A stretch of DNA of 64,000 bases from Mrakia gelida (lineage: Eukaryota > Basidiomycota > Tremellomycetes > Cystofilobasidiales > Mrakiaceae), in assembly GCA_024345305.1 (NCBI GenBank), contig BRON01000006.1, positions 1,178,001 through 1,242,000 on the forward strand. The letters run 5' to 3'. Of this stretch, positions 1 through 11,300 are shown piece by piece (within the stretch, counting starts at the first letter, position 1; the number at the start of each line of letters is the position of its first letter). Under the pieces are notes generated by a model, which ran no database searches, was not told the origin of the DNA, and was given only the letters and a program-made list of their open reading frames with translations. The position numbers were made by a program, and so were the translations under genes.

Positions 1-479
1 GCGGTAGGATGGGTGAGAGGACGAGGATGGGTGAGATGATGGGTGGGAGGTTCGGGAGGGATCACTGGATGGAGCGCTGAGGGGAAGGAGAGGGTGGGTG
101 GGTGCGTCGAGTCAATTCAAACATTCACGAGTACGATCTTTGCCTATACTTCGATAATGGACGCGTCAACTCTACCCTAGCTCGGCTCCGGTGTTCAAGA
201 CGAGAGGTGAACGAAGAGCTGGGACGACGCGTCGTTTCTTTCGACTCTCTTTGGCTTGTACGAATCAGCTTTCGCGACGTCTTGTTCGGAGAGGGAATGG
301 CTGTTTTGATACGGGTCCGTTCCATCGACCTACGAGGCAAACCCGAGGGATGGACGGGGGAGGATGGTCTTGTACTGTAAGTCGCGTCGGCTTTGAGTTG
401 AGTTGAGTTCGTCTCCTCAACCTTCCACTTTCACGGTTTCTCCCTGCGAGGATACTTCTCTGTCTGTGAACTAAGAACA

Positions 480-903
480 AATGATCCCCAAAACGACTAT
501 GAACCGTTTCCACCGACCCAAATCCCTCTCGACCACACCCTCCCTCCCCACTCTCCCACTGCTCCTCCTCCTCCTCCTGCTTCACCCTCCCGGACCTCCA
601 CGCCTGCCACGCACTCCCCGCAAACTTCTCCACCGTCACCACATCCCACACATCCAACGGATCCATCAACTCCCACCTCCCCCACCTCGCGCTCAACAGT
701 ACCGGCAGCGCGTGAAGGATGTGCGAAAGCAAGTCGACACCGCCGAGGACGCGATAGTTCTGTCCGAAGGTCTTGGAGCGTTGGTTGAAGAGGAGCTGGG
801 AGAGGAACATGTGGGAGGAGAAAAGAGAGGGCGAGGGGGGTTGAGGCCGTCGAGGAAGAGGGAAAAAAGACGACGCGTCGTGACTCGTCTTGATCTCGCG
901 CAA
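480..903 (-). CDS. Hypothetical protein, partial exon(s)
   Basis: An open minus-strand segment reads like real protein (for example the stretches LLSHILHALPVLLSARWG and WELMDPLDVWDVVTVEKF), followed by a Glu-rich run. I do not recognise a family. An ATG lies at 808-810, but the reading frame is open further upstream, so the true start and any introns up to about 1283 are unresolved. A plausible intron (GTGAGT donor, CTAG acceptor) lies between about 1283 and 1170. The window edge may cut the gene. Bases 1-479 hold only G-rich, GGTGGG-like sequence and no gene that I can support. Confidence 0.3.
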
Positions 904-1286
904 ACGAAGGTTGTTCCTAGATCTTTTCGGTCGAGAGAGGAAGAGAGTTGAGCAGGGGTACGTTCATCGCCATATCCAACTACGGCTAACGAGTCAAGCT
1001 GAGGAGAGAGGAGAGGAAGGGAGATCAGCGTTCGGGTCTCGTCGACGTCGAATCGAGGGAGAGGAAGAGAGAGGGGCGAACGTCTGGGCGAGGGAACGGG
1101 CAAGAGACAAGCTCCAGGTTTGGCTGATCCAGGAGCGAGGGATGAGCTGAGGAGCAAGGCGTTCGTGCCTAGAAGGAAAGGGAAAGAAAAGGTCGACGCG
1201 TCAGATACGGCAAGCAGCGAGATCTCGACGGCGAGCGAGAGCGAGATCGAAGACGAAAAAGACGGACAAGGGTTCGGACTCACGTT

Positions 1287-2259
1287 TCACGAAGCTCGTA
1301 CCTTGACCTTGATCTGACCTTTCACCCCGGCATCGACGCTATACTCCAAAAGCTCGCGAAACAACTTCCTCTCCCACTTCCAGCTGACGAGCACCACCAC
1401 CTGCACCACCTCCGGAAGAGGAGCAGCAAGATCCACGATCACAGGCTGCATCCAATCCATGGCTCGCGGTCGTCCGAGGTCCAAAAGATCGTACGTGACC
1501 AGTCGAAGTCGAGGGAAGTTGATGGTCGCGAGCCTTCCGAGCTTCCTGAATCCCACACACGCCGGTCCGACGAACTTGATGGTTTGCAGTCGACTCCAGA
1601 AGGCATCGTTGAGGTTGATGAACTTCGTGTCGTCTACCAACCTGGACTTGGGGTCTTCTCGGTGGGCTGCTTGGACGACGAGATGCTTGGGGTGGCAGAG
1701 CCTGTAGAGGGTTCGGAGAGCGAGGGGCTCGATGTTGAGCCGGAGGACGAGCCGGCGCAGGCGAAGGGCTGGTTGAGTGGGGATGGAGAGGAGGAGATCG
1801 TACGAGTCGCCGACGACTTGAGAGAAGTGAAGGATGCGGATCGGAGGAAGGCTGGAGCCGGTGGAGGAGGGGAGGAGGGAAGGGAGGGTCTGGCGAAGAG
1901 AAGAGTGGCAGGAGAGAAGGAAAGGTCAGCATGCAAGATAACCGGGCTGGAACTGCACGGTCAACACTCACCCTTGGTTTGAAGAGAAGCGAGAGCTGCT
2001 CGCAGCCGCGAGTCTCGACCTCGTAGTAGAGAAACGGAGTCGAGAGTTCGAGGAAGGCCAAGCTGACGAGCGAGGTCTTTGCGAGCGTCGAGGGATCGCA
2101 GAAGCGAAGGATCTCCTTCTTGAGCTCGTTGGCGAGGAAGGGAAAGAGTTGAAGGCATGGTTGGCTGGCATCCGAACTGATATTGAGGGAGGAGAAGTCG
2201 AGGATAGGGGATTCGATGGGGAGGGAAGAGGGTAGGAGCGAGGGAGGAGGAGCGTCCAT
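1287..2259 (-). CDS. F-box-like protein, 296 aa, 2 exons
   Basis: Exons 2259-1972 and 1889-1287 join in phase 0. The intron 1971-1890 has GTGAGT and CAG ends. Residues about 38-75 (LFPFLANELKKEILRFCDP followed by TLAKTSLVSLAF) look like an F-box helical motif: hydrophobic Leu-Pro start, then the pattern of a Skp1-binding box. The second exon alternates short hydrophobic strands, as leucine-rich F-box proteins do. By analogy it would select substrates for an SCF ubiquitin ligase; this is inference, as no substrate can be read. The gene is head-to-head with a similar gene at 2605, with 345 bp between them. The ATG at 2259 was chosen because it precedes the box and the exon phases close. Confidence 0.6.
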
Positions 2260-2604
2260 CGCGAGGAGGATTGAAGCGTCGAAGGAGGTTGATCTCGGTA
2301 CGAGTGGGATCCTGAGATGAAGAAGAGTCCAGTCGTGATGATTAGAGGCTACGAGTAAGCGTGCGTTGTAAAAGTGGATGTGGAGGAAGGTCGAGGCTTG
2401 CGGAGACGAGGATGAAGGTCGAAAGTTGAGCTCGAGCCTTCCTTCCCTTCCCCCAACGTCTTTCACCCTTCCCTTCCCTCCCCTTCACAAACCTCCTGAT
2501 CCACGTTTGGCCCTCTCGACCGCGCCGCCATGCTTCCTAGGAATTGAAGAGCTGTCTCTAGAGAGCAGCCGAAGGAGGAACAGCAGCAGCACGCAGATCA
2601 ACCC
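2260..2604. promoter_or_regulatory. Shared intergenic region of two divergent F-box-like genes
   Basis: These 345 bp separate the two start codons and must hold both promoters if the gene models are right. The sequence is CT-rich on the plus strand next to the plus-strand start. I see no clear TATA box. Confidence 0.35.
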
Positions 2605-3700
2605 ATGGTGAGCTCGAGTCTCTCCTTCCTTCCCCTCCTCCCTCTTTCCTCCCTTCCCTCCACACACACGCCGCTCTACTTCTCTCGTTCTCGACCCAGG
2701 AGCCTGACCTCTACCTCTCTCTCTCTGCTTCCTCTCAGAACTCGTCCCTTCGATCCTTCTTCCCTCTCGAGATCGTCAGACTCATCCTCCGCGAACTCAA
2801 CGGCGACCTCCCCTCAATCGCCTCGCTCTGCTTTGTCTCGTTCGGTTGCTTGGAGGAGGCTAGCGAGGAACTCTATAAGGGTGCGGTCCTGAAATCAGAT
2901 CGAGGGATAGTCAGCTTCTTCTGTGGGGTGAGTCCGAGACAGGAGGAGTGGGAGAGAGGGAGAGAACGTCGAGCTCCCCATCCTTCTTCACCTTTCTCCT
3001 CCTTCCCCTCCTATCCCTCCAGACGAAGCTCAAACCTCACTCTCGTCTCATCCCCTACCTCTCACTCTCCCAAGTCCAGACCCTAAACCTTTATTCCCAC
3101 ACATGCACCAACGTCCTGGTGCCCCATCTCGTCGAGAAATCTGGCATCTCCGTCCCTCCCCGTCTCCTCGGCGTCTCCCCCCTCGCTCTCGAACGCCTCT
3201 CCCTCCTCCCAGCTTCCTCCACATCCTTCACTTACTACACCTTCGACTCATTCCTCCTCTTTATCCTACCTCACCTCGCTCCTATCGAGGTCATCGTCAG
3301 CCTCGGATCCTCCTTTGCGCGAGCTGCAAGCTCACACGACTGGACTCGAACACTCGTAGCCTGGGGCAGCACGTTTCGGTCCCTCACTCTTTGCGGCAGC
3401 GTGGGACGACTTGGATATTTCCTCAGAGCGGAACGCCGCTTCATCCTTCGAGACTTGCCGTACGTTCGGAGCGGAGGCGCGTGCGTGTTGACGCTCGACG
3501 CGAGGAAGAGTCAGAACCGCGAAGACGAGACTTTCGTTCAGATTCTTCGATGGATGGGGGTGTTTGGTATGGATGGGTTGAAGACGAAGATGGTGGTAGC
3601 AAGGGTGGTGGAGAAGGAGTGGAAGAAGGAGATCGCGAAGCTGTCGGAGGGGCAACGAGGGAGGGTCGAACTCGTGGTCGTCGAGGAGGGAGTAGAGTAG
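2605..3700 (+). CDS. F-box-like protein, 289 aa, 3 exons
   Basis: Exons 2605-2607, 2739-2927 and 3023-3700 all join in phase 0. The first exon is the ATG alone, followed directly by a GTGAGC donor. The protein begins MNSSLRSFFPLEIVRLI and continues with a second hydrophobic block (LPSIASLCFVSFGCLEEA), the layout of an F-box helix pair. Later segments (YLSLSQVQTLNLYSHTC, FILPHLAPIEVIVSL) have leucine-rich-repeat-like spacing. It is probably a substrate receptor of an SCF ubiquitin ligase, by family analogy only. Its size and plan match the divergent neighbour at 1287-2259, so the two may be old duplicates. Confidence 0.62.
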
Positions 3701-4019
3701 CGTTGGGAGTTGAGCTTCGTCTATTACCACTTAATCTACTTTCTTGATTTGACTCTGACGAGGGGCGAAAAGGGAAGAGAAGAACCGCTGAGGAGGAGAA
3801 GGAAAGTCGTCTCGTCAACGCGTCTCGCCTCTTCAGAGTTCTGCCAGAAACGGTGGTCTGAACAGCTGACAAGTGGTATCATGCACACGTCAAATTCAAA
3901 AAGCACTTCCCAAAAACCAAAGTCGAAGCAAAGGTAGAAAATCAAACCGGAAGAAGAGAGAAGAGAGAGAAGAAGCACGGGCTCATTTGAGTCGACGACG
4001 CGTCTCGTCTTGTCGTTGA
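3701..4019. other. Convergent 3' intergenic spacer
   Basis: This spacer lies between the ends of the plus-strand F-box-like gene and the minus-strand CPL1-like gene. It holds two ACGCGT sites (3818 and 3998). I see no gene or repeat in it. Confidence 0.4.
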
Positions 4020-4469
4020 TCAAGCTTCAACGCAGCTTCCCTCCAGCGACTGTGACCATCCTCGGATACACGACCCTGCAGGGGTGAAGTGGGAATGGGT
4101 GAAGAAATGTTCAGTATGAGAAGGAAGGTGAAAAGTGGACGAGGGACGAAATCAAACCACGATATCGACCGAGCGAAGCGAACTCACCAGCAACACAAGA
4201 GCCGTTCCTACAAGAGACCTCGTCCGTTCCAGGGAGGTCCGAGCAGTCCACTCCCTTCCCGACGAGGCACCCTCCACACGAGCTAGAGGAAGAAGAGCGA
4301 TGTGATCAGCGTTCGTTTTGAAAACTGCTGGAGCTCGACGCGTCGTCGTCTGTTCGAGAAGCAGGAGACTCCGGCCCCCCAAACGAGTTAAAACGAGCCC
4401 TCGAATCGCTCACGAGAGGTTATCCATGACGTTGGTGCACTCGAAAGCGTTGGTCGAGGAAAGCATCCC
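4020..4469 (-). CDS. CPL1-like cysteine-rich protein, 3' exons only
   Basis: Three minus-strand exons can be joined: about 4469-4414, 4282-4188 (95 nt) and 4075-4020 (56 nt, ending in TGA). They encode a block with the pattern FEC...SSCGGC...GVDCSDLPGTDEVSCRNGSC, then GSCIRGW...GSC at the C-terminus. This is the CPL1-like domain of basidiomycete secreted or cell-surface proteins, presumably disulfide-rich. The last two exons have exactly the same lengths and phases as those of the complete paralogue at 27835-28941, which supports the model. Upstream of 4469 the frame is closed (TAA), and I could not find the exons for the signal peptide and N-terminal half, so this may be a truncated copy. 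Confidence 0.6.
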
Positions 4470-5025
4470 CTTCGTTGATTAATCTCCTCGGGAAAGTTAA
4501 GACTCGCTGACGGAGGTGAAGACCCTGAAAGAGGAGAGAACGCTGTCGGAGAACCGAACGAAGCTGATCAGCTTGACGACGCGACGAAAGATCAAACCCG
4601 AACTCACAGCTCGATCAGCCAATGATACGGAGACGTCGTGCCATTCCAGCCACACTTTGAGAAGAACAGCGTCCCTCCCTTGAGGACTTCTGAGCGAGTG
4701 ACTCGCTCTCGAGAGGTCCTTCGAAGAACAGCGAGTTGGCTTGTGGAGGGGAGAGAGCGGAGAAAGGATTGGATGAAGAGACATGAGAGGTGTTGGATGG
4801 AAAGAGTGAGGGCGTGTTGGAGATGGCGTCTGATCGAGAAATGAAAGAAGGGACGAGGTGAGGAAGAGGCAGAGCTCGGGGGTAGAGACGAAGCAGAAGA
4901 ACGAACAGAAGGTGCCGTTCCTGACGAACACATTACCAACACATTTTTGAAGAAGACAGCAGAAAGGAAAGCACAGAACGTGATTCGAAGTTCTGCGATC
5001 TACTTGGAATGGAACTCAAGCTCAC

Positions 5026-5590
5026 AGACTCCTTCCTTCCGTCCCTCAAGCGTCGTCTCTCGTTCCACCCTCAGCTTCCCCACCCGATCGAACAGATCCG
5101 CTGCTCCGCCCTCCAAACTCAACGGCGTGGAAGCGAGGTATCCTGTCGGCTCAGGCTCCTCCCAAGCATAGTGAGTCTGGAGCCGCTCTAGTGCTGGATC
5201 TTTGAGAGAGAAGAAGAGATGGAAGGAGGAGAGGAGGAAGAGCGAGCTCAACAGGCCGACGGTGACGAAGAGGAGAGTGAAGAAGCGTCGATTCAGAGGG
5301 AGGCTGGTAGTTTTTGGTAGGAGTAGGCCATCTCTATGCCCCAGCGGTGGTGCTGAACGAGAGACAGAGCGAAGGGATGCTGGTGGTTGAGCTTGAAGGA
5401 GCCAGAGGCGGAGGAAGGACTGGAGGTGAAGGGAGGAAGGAGCTGCGAGCTCCCGATTTCGTTTGACTGCCTGAACCGTAAAATCTGCTCCCACCGTGGA
5501 GCTGAGAAGCATGCCTGGAAGAGGCACTGGATTAATAGGAGATAGATCACAAAGTGAAAGATCAGCTTCGATGTTGGCGGTGCTGGGCAA
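5026..5590 (-). CDS. Putative type II membrane protein, partial model
   Basis: A minus-strand frame contains one strong membrane segment (RRFFTLLFVTVGLLSSLFLL) followed by a lumenal-looking stretch (LERLQTHYAWEEPEPTGYL). This is the arrangement of Golgi glycosyltransferases and other type II membrane proteins. No catalytic motif is visible, so no enzyme is claimed. A GTGAGC donor ends the exon at 5026. A possible next exon starts near 4800 and reads AISNTPSLFPSNTSHVSS. The start is uncertain: ATGs at about 5590 and 5509 are both in frame. The 3' exons would lie in 4500-4850, where three frames compete. Confidence 0.4.
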
Positions 5591-5749
5591 GAAGAAGAGA
5601 GGAAAGAAAGGACGCTGATCATAGGCTCACGTGATTTTCGAGGCCTTGGACTCCTCCCCCTCTCCTCGCCTGCCCTCCCTCCTCCACCTTCTCCTCTTCT
5701 TCTTCTACCTCAACCTCCTTCCCCCTCTCCCTTCTCACCCTCATCAGTC

Positions 5750-8156
5750 ATGGCCAGACGATCAAGATCTTCCTCCCCCTCCCAACCTTTCCCATCGACA
5801 TCTCACCCTTCTCCCTCCGAATCCGACGAGCCATCTCCCTTTCCGTCCGAGGACGAGCTCGCCCTTCTCCCCCTCTACGATCTCCCTCGTCCAATCCCTC
5901 CAACCTACCTCTCTCGGCTGCTCAAAACTTACGACCTTCGAGATCATCACCTCCCCCTCGAGCTCTTCGGTGTCCTCCATCGACTGGAGCCCAACTCGAG
6001 CGTGCATCGTATAGGAGAGAATCCGAACAAGAGGGAGAGATATCAAGCCGTTGTTCATCTGAATGGATACCTGGAGAGCGTAGCATCTTGGAGGAGGCAG
6101 AGAGGAGCGAGCAAGAATGGCTGGAGGGATCCTGTAGGCGGATGGCTCATGGATGTTGAAGCTCAAGCGAGAGAAGATCTGGTGACGCTTTGGCTGTCCA
6201 AGATCGGACCTCTCTGGGTGAGTCGCAGAGTTCAGCTCTACTTCCTCTCCTTCTCTTCGGCCATCTATCTCCTCGAGGCTCGAGGCTACCTAAGCTTCTC
6301 TCGCCTGGGCGCTCACTACTACATATCTGAAACTGACTCCCTTCCCTCGTTTTGCTTCTCTCGCTTCGAAAACCTACAGCTCCATCACCTTCCCTCCCTC
6401 CTCCTCCCCACGCCTCTCGAAACGAAAGACTTCACTCTATCCACTCAGACCCTCTTTCAAGTCGTCTTCCCAAACCTCGTTTCCGAATCACTCCCTCTCA
6501 TCCACTCAAGCCAAGAAACCTTCGTCGGAACCCTCTTCGTCGCGTCCTCGGTTTCCACCATCGATCCCAACCCATCTTCCTCCTCATTCTTCGACGCGAC
6601 CCCCTACCTCTCCCAAATCTTACGCTACCTTCGGCTCGTCATTTACTCGCCAGCGGAGGTCTGGATTCGTATCGGCTGGGTCAGGTCGCACCATGATAGA
6701 TTGGGCTTGAAGAAGTGCGCGATCGAGCAGCAACTCCTGTTGGGTACGAGATCACACGATGAGGGATGCAGTATCTCGCTTTGCGAGTGGGACAAGAAGT
6801 TTTTGGCGGATGCTGAGCCGATGTCGACGGAACTGGAGCAGATGGTGGAGAGGATCCAAGTGGAAGGGATGGTCGGGCTGAGTCGGTTGGTTCGAGGTCA
6901 GTTTCTCTTCTTCTCCCTCAAAGTCCTGCGTTAGATCATTCTCGTTGCATGGATCTGACGTCTTTGATCTTCTTCAATGGTTCTCCGTCTGACCGTCTTC
7001 AGAACTCTCTGCGGAAGACGCGTTGATTTACCAGCTTCGCCGAATCCTCTCCGAGTCTCGCTTTTGGACGTGTCTTTCCTCGACTTCGAGCCAGAGGGAC
7101 GACGGATCTTGTTTGGGAGTAAGGAGACCTAAGATGAGACGCTCTGATTGGACTTTGGTGGGAGAACTGCTTTCGTTCCAGCCTGGTAAACTCGACTCCT
7201 CTTAATTATCCTTCTCGACCTTCCTTTTCTTGATCGCCCTCTCCCTTCCCGAGACTCATCGCTGACGCCGTTCTTTCTTCGATCCATAGACCTCGTACTT
7301 TCGAACCTTGGAATCATCGCCAATGCCGTACTTCGAAGCTGTTGGCTCGAGAGGGACGAGGAGACCGTGGAGAAGATGTGGGAGGTTGTTCCGTTGTTCA
7401 TAAAAGGTGAGCTCGCCTCGCTCTTGTTCCCTCCCTCTTCATCATCAACTCGAATGGACTCGAAACTGACATACCGCGTCTTCTTCACCTTCTGATATCA
7501 GCCTTCCCCGAGTGCTGGATGCTCGAACACACGTCTTCTCGCGACCCACTGGACGCGTGGGCATCGTGCGACCCCGATAGCGACAAACCTTCCGTCTCTC
7601 GATCGTTTGAGAACCTCCTCAGCTTGCTCCAGAGTGGAGGTAGTCCAGGTCGCTCTGCAGCTGGAACTTCCATCCTCGTCGACGTTCTTTCATCAATCCC
7701 TCGTCATGTTCGTCGCTTCGCGTCTTCCGTCCCTCGTTCTTCGCTCGCGAGCCGTCGACTTTCTCCCTTTCCCCTCTTTCTCAGATCTTCCCTCTCACCA
7801 CTCGATCCGTCCAATCCCTCTTCGACGCCCTCTGGTCCTCCTACTCTTCTGTCCTCAACTCGTCTCTCCACCCAGCACCAGTCAAATCCCTCCTCTCCAC
7901 CATTCAAAGCTGCAACACGTATCTCCTCGAAGCACGTCTTGACGAGGGGATGAATCTCTACCTCGAAGTCGAGGTCTTTGCAGACGAGCAGGTCGAGAGG
8001 TGTCGGAGAGAAGGGGGAGCATACTTCGTCGAAGGACCGAAGAGGTCGAGGGAAGCAAATGTTGAATATGTTGATTACGGCGTCGAGATTACTGTTTCAT
8101 ATTTGCTTAATACTCTCCATCGCCTCCACGTTTCACTTCCACGTAGTTCCACGTAG
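5750..8156 (+). CDS. Unknown protein, 6 exons, 3' end replaced by an LTR
   Basis: Exons 5750-6217, 6380-6896, 7003-7185, 7290-7406, 7502-7683 and 7785-onward join with consistent phases (0, 1, 1, 1, 0). The N-terminus is Ser/Pro-rich and disordered. The rest reads as a helical protein (PRPIPPTYLSRLLKTYDL, LVTLWLSKIGPLW, MVERIQVEGMVGLSRLV). I recognise no domain. Host sequence stops at 8059, where the 5' LTR of a copia element begins; the frame then runs through LTR sequence to a TAG at 8154-8156. The last 32 or so residues are therefore transposon-encoded and the native C-terminus is missing here. The donor of exon 5 (GTTCTT) is weak. The first intron (6218-6379) is a multiple of three without a stop, so it could be retained. 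Confidence 0.6.
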
Positions 8157-8261
8157 TTACACGTCGCTCTTTCTTTTCGACCCAAAGACCTTTCATCTTC
8201 ATAGCTTAAGCTGATACAAGAACTTGCACAACCTAACTTCCCAGGACCGGAAGTTTCAACA
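8060..8261 (+). repeat. 5' LTR, copia family 1
   Basis: This 202-bp LTR has perfect 7-bp terminal inverted repeats (TGTTGAA/TTCAACA). It contains a short tandem CCACGTAGTT-CCACGTAGTT. It should hold the element promoter, though no strong TATA box is visible. Confidence 0.93.
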
Positions 8262-8276
8262 CGTTATCAGCACCAC
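8262..8276 (+). other. Primer-binding site (tRNA-Ile anticodon-arm type)
   Basis: CGTTATCAGCACCAC directly follows the LTR. It is complementary to the anticodon arm of eukaryotic tRNA-Ile(AAU), except for C in place of T opposite the wobble base A34, which is inosine in the mature tRNA. This suggests priming by a tRNA fragment cut in the anticodon stem, as described for copia-type elements with half-tRNAs. Confidence 0.6.
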
Positions 8277-8308
8277 TCGCTCGCTACAGCACGATCATCC
8301 CATCCGAC

Positions 8309-11300
8309 ATGTCAACCAACGAGCGAAACATCAGGCTCTTCAAGCTCGACCCGCTGGACAGCCGAAACTACGCAACATGGTCAATCAGGATGCAGATCGC
8401 TCTCGCAGAAACCAAGTGCAAGTCACTCGTCCTCGGTACGGAAGTCTTCCCAAGTCTCGCGCCAGCCGAAACAGGAGCAGCACTCAAGACGAGGCAAGAG
8501 GAATGGAACAAACGAAACGAGTTCGCCCTTCACCGGATTCAGATGGCCGTCACGGACCGGGAACTCATGCGTGTCGCAGCGTGCGCGAACGCGAAGGACG
8601 CCTGGGACATTCTCAAGACGGCACATCGAGTCGACGGAGCGGCAGGGAAGATGATGGTCCAAAGGAAGCTTATGGACCTCCGGATGGAGGAGGGCTCGCC
8701 AGCTCAGTCGTACATCGAACAGTTCGAGGACATTGTCGCCGAAGCCACTATCCTCGACATGGACATCATCAAGACGCCGGAGCAACTCGCCCTCCAGTTC
8801 CTCGCAGGTCTCCCCAAATCCCTGGAGAACTTCTCCGACATCATCTCCCTCAACTCCCAAGAGTCCGGAAAGGAACTCACCCCCAAATCAGTTACCACCG
8901 CCCTCCTATCCCACGTCAGAACGAAATCGTCGAAATTGGACAACGTCCCAGAAGAGGACACCGCAATGAACGTCGACAAATCGAAGGCAGCATGCCACCA
9001 CTGCGGGAAGAAGGGTCACTTCAAGTCGGAGTGCTACGACCTGGTCGGAAAACCGAAGGGTCAGGGAGGGAGGAAGGGTCAAGGGAGCCAGAGGGGTGGC
9101 GGAAGTAAAAAGAAGGAGGAAGCCAACAAGGCTGGGCGGATTGGAAGAGATTGGGGACTCGCGACGGTCGCGACAGCAAACGTCGAGGAGGAGGCTTTCT
9201 CCGTCGACGATGGCGCATGGATCGCGGACAGCGGGTGCAGCAACCACATTTGCAACGACAGGTCAGCCCTGCACAACTTCAAACCGCACTCAACCACCGT
9301 CAAGGTTGCGGACAACAAAGTCGTCGGCACGGAAGGGATCGGAAACCTCATCGTCACAACTACCGTCAACGGAGTCACACGAACATTCCAGATCTCCGAC
9401 GTCTACTACATCCCCAACTTCGCCAACCTCATCTCGATCGGACAACTCACCCATCGAGGAGTCAACGTCAACTTTACGGCCACCGGCTGCACGTTCAGGA
9501 AGGACGGAACGACGTTGATCGAAGGGGTAATCTTTCGAAAGAACCTCTACAAGCTCAAGATCGACGACTTCCAAGCGAGTCAGTCGACAGAAGGAGCCGG
9601 CCTCTCAGCAGAGGGAGTCGACGCGGTCGAGACGCTACATCGAAGACTAGGACACGCGTCAGTCACGGCCATGAGGAGACTCGTCACGGACGGGATACTC
9701 CCACCACTCAAGGAACAGGACCTCGTCGCGTTCGAGAAACGGACCTGCGTACCGTGTATCCAAGGGAAGCAACATCGATCTCCCTTCCACACTAGCACCC
9801 ATCGATCCACCACTCCCCTCGAACGCGTCCATTCGGATCTCCAAGGGCCCATGCCCACCGAGTCGTTTTCTCGGAAGTGGTACATGATGACAATCTGGGA
9901 CGACGCGACGAACTACCACTGGGCTTTCGCACTCGAAAAGAAGTCGGACACGTATCGGACATTCGTCGAATGGAAGGCCAGGGTCGAAAAGGAAAAGGGA
10001 AGGTCGGTCAGGATCCTCCGTTCGGATAACGGCGGAGAATATCTTTCGGACGCATTCAAGGCGTACCTCAAGACCGAAGGGATCAAGCACGAAACATCGA
10101 TCCCCTACACTCCTCAGCAAAACGGCAAAGCCGAACGCGGAAATCGAACCATCGAGGAGAAGATCACCTGCCTGCTTCACGACACCGATAATCTCCAAGA
10201 TAGAGGGAGATACTGGGCGGAGGCAATGGCAACGGCAACTTTCCTGATCAACAGACTCCCGTCAGTCGCAACAGGAGGACGAACGCCGTACGAAGCCTAT
10301 CAGGGCTCAAAACCGTCCGTCCATTTCCTCCGAGCCTTTGGGTCAATCGCCTACGTCCACGATCCTCACCACAAGAAGCATCAGTCAAAGACGCTCAAGG
10401 CAATCCTCGTCGGATACGGAGAACCGAACGGGAAGAAGGCGTACCGTCTCAGGAAGGAGGAGGATGGGAAAATCATCTTCTCCCGAGACGTCAAGTTCGA
10501 CGAAGGATCGTCGAAGTCAAAGAAGGCGGAGCTGGATCTAGTCCCACCGGCAGATGGAGGAGTCCCAGATCAGGACGAGAAGGGATCGGACGTCGGCGAG
10601 AACGACGTACCAGAGGCCAACATCCCCATCGGCAACGACGATCCAGCACGTATCGCAAAAGCTCGTCAGCCCTCTCGCATAAAGCCATCCTGGTCCTACG
10701 AACCAGTTATCGACGATCAGCCGGACGTCGACGTCAGCGGGAGGTACGGACGCGGGAAACGAAACCAAAAGTCAACCGAACCAGCAGAGTTCGCGAGCTT
10801 CGTCTCACTCGCAACGCCAAACGCCAAACAAGACCTATCCACTCTTCCTAACCCGATCACTCCCAAAACCACCAAAGAAGCGCTCACATCTCCCCACGCC
10901 GAATACTGGAAGTCGGCCATGGACGAAGAGATGGAGTCGTTCGATTCCAACGGAGTCTGGGAACTCACAGAGTTGCCCTCGTCGCGAAGGACAGTGGGAG
11001 GTCGATGGGTCTACCTCTTGAAGAAGGACTCAAACGGGAAGATTGCCAAGTTCAAGGCCAGATGGGTCGCGAAGGGATACTCGCAACGGGACGGCATCGA
11101 CTACACGGAAACGTACGCGCCGGTCTCCAGGATGAACTCCCTTCGGATTTTCTTCACCATCGCCGCACAAGAGGATCTCGAACTCCGACAAGGAGATTTC
11201 AAGACGGCGTTCCTCACGGCCAATCTAGTCGAGACCGTGTACATGGATCAGCCAACAGGGTACGAGAGGACCGGAAAGGAAGGACAGAAGCTAGTCGCTC

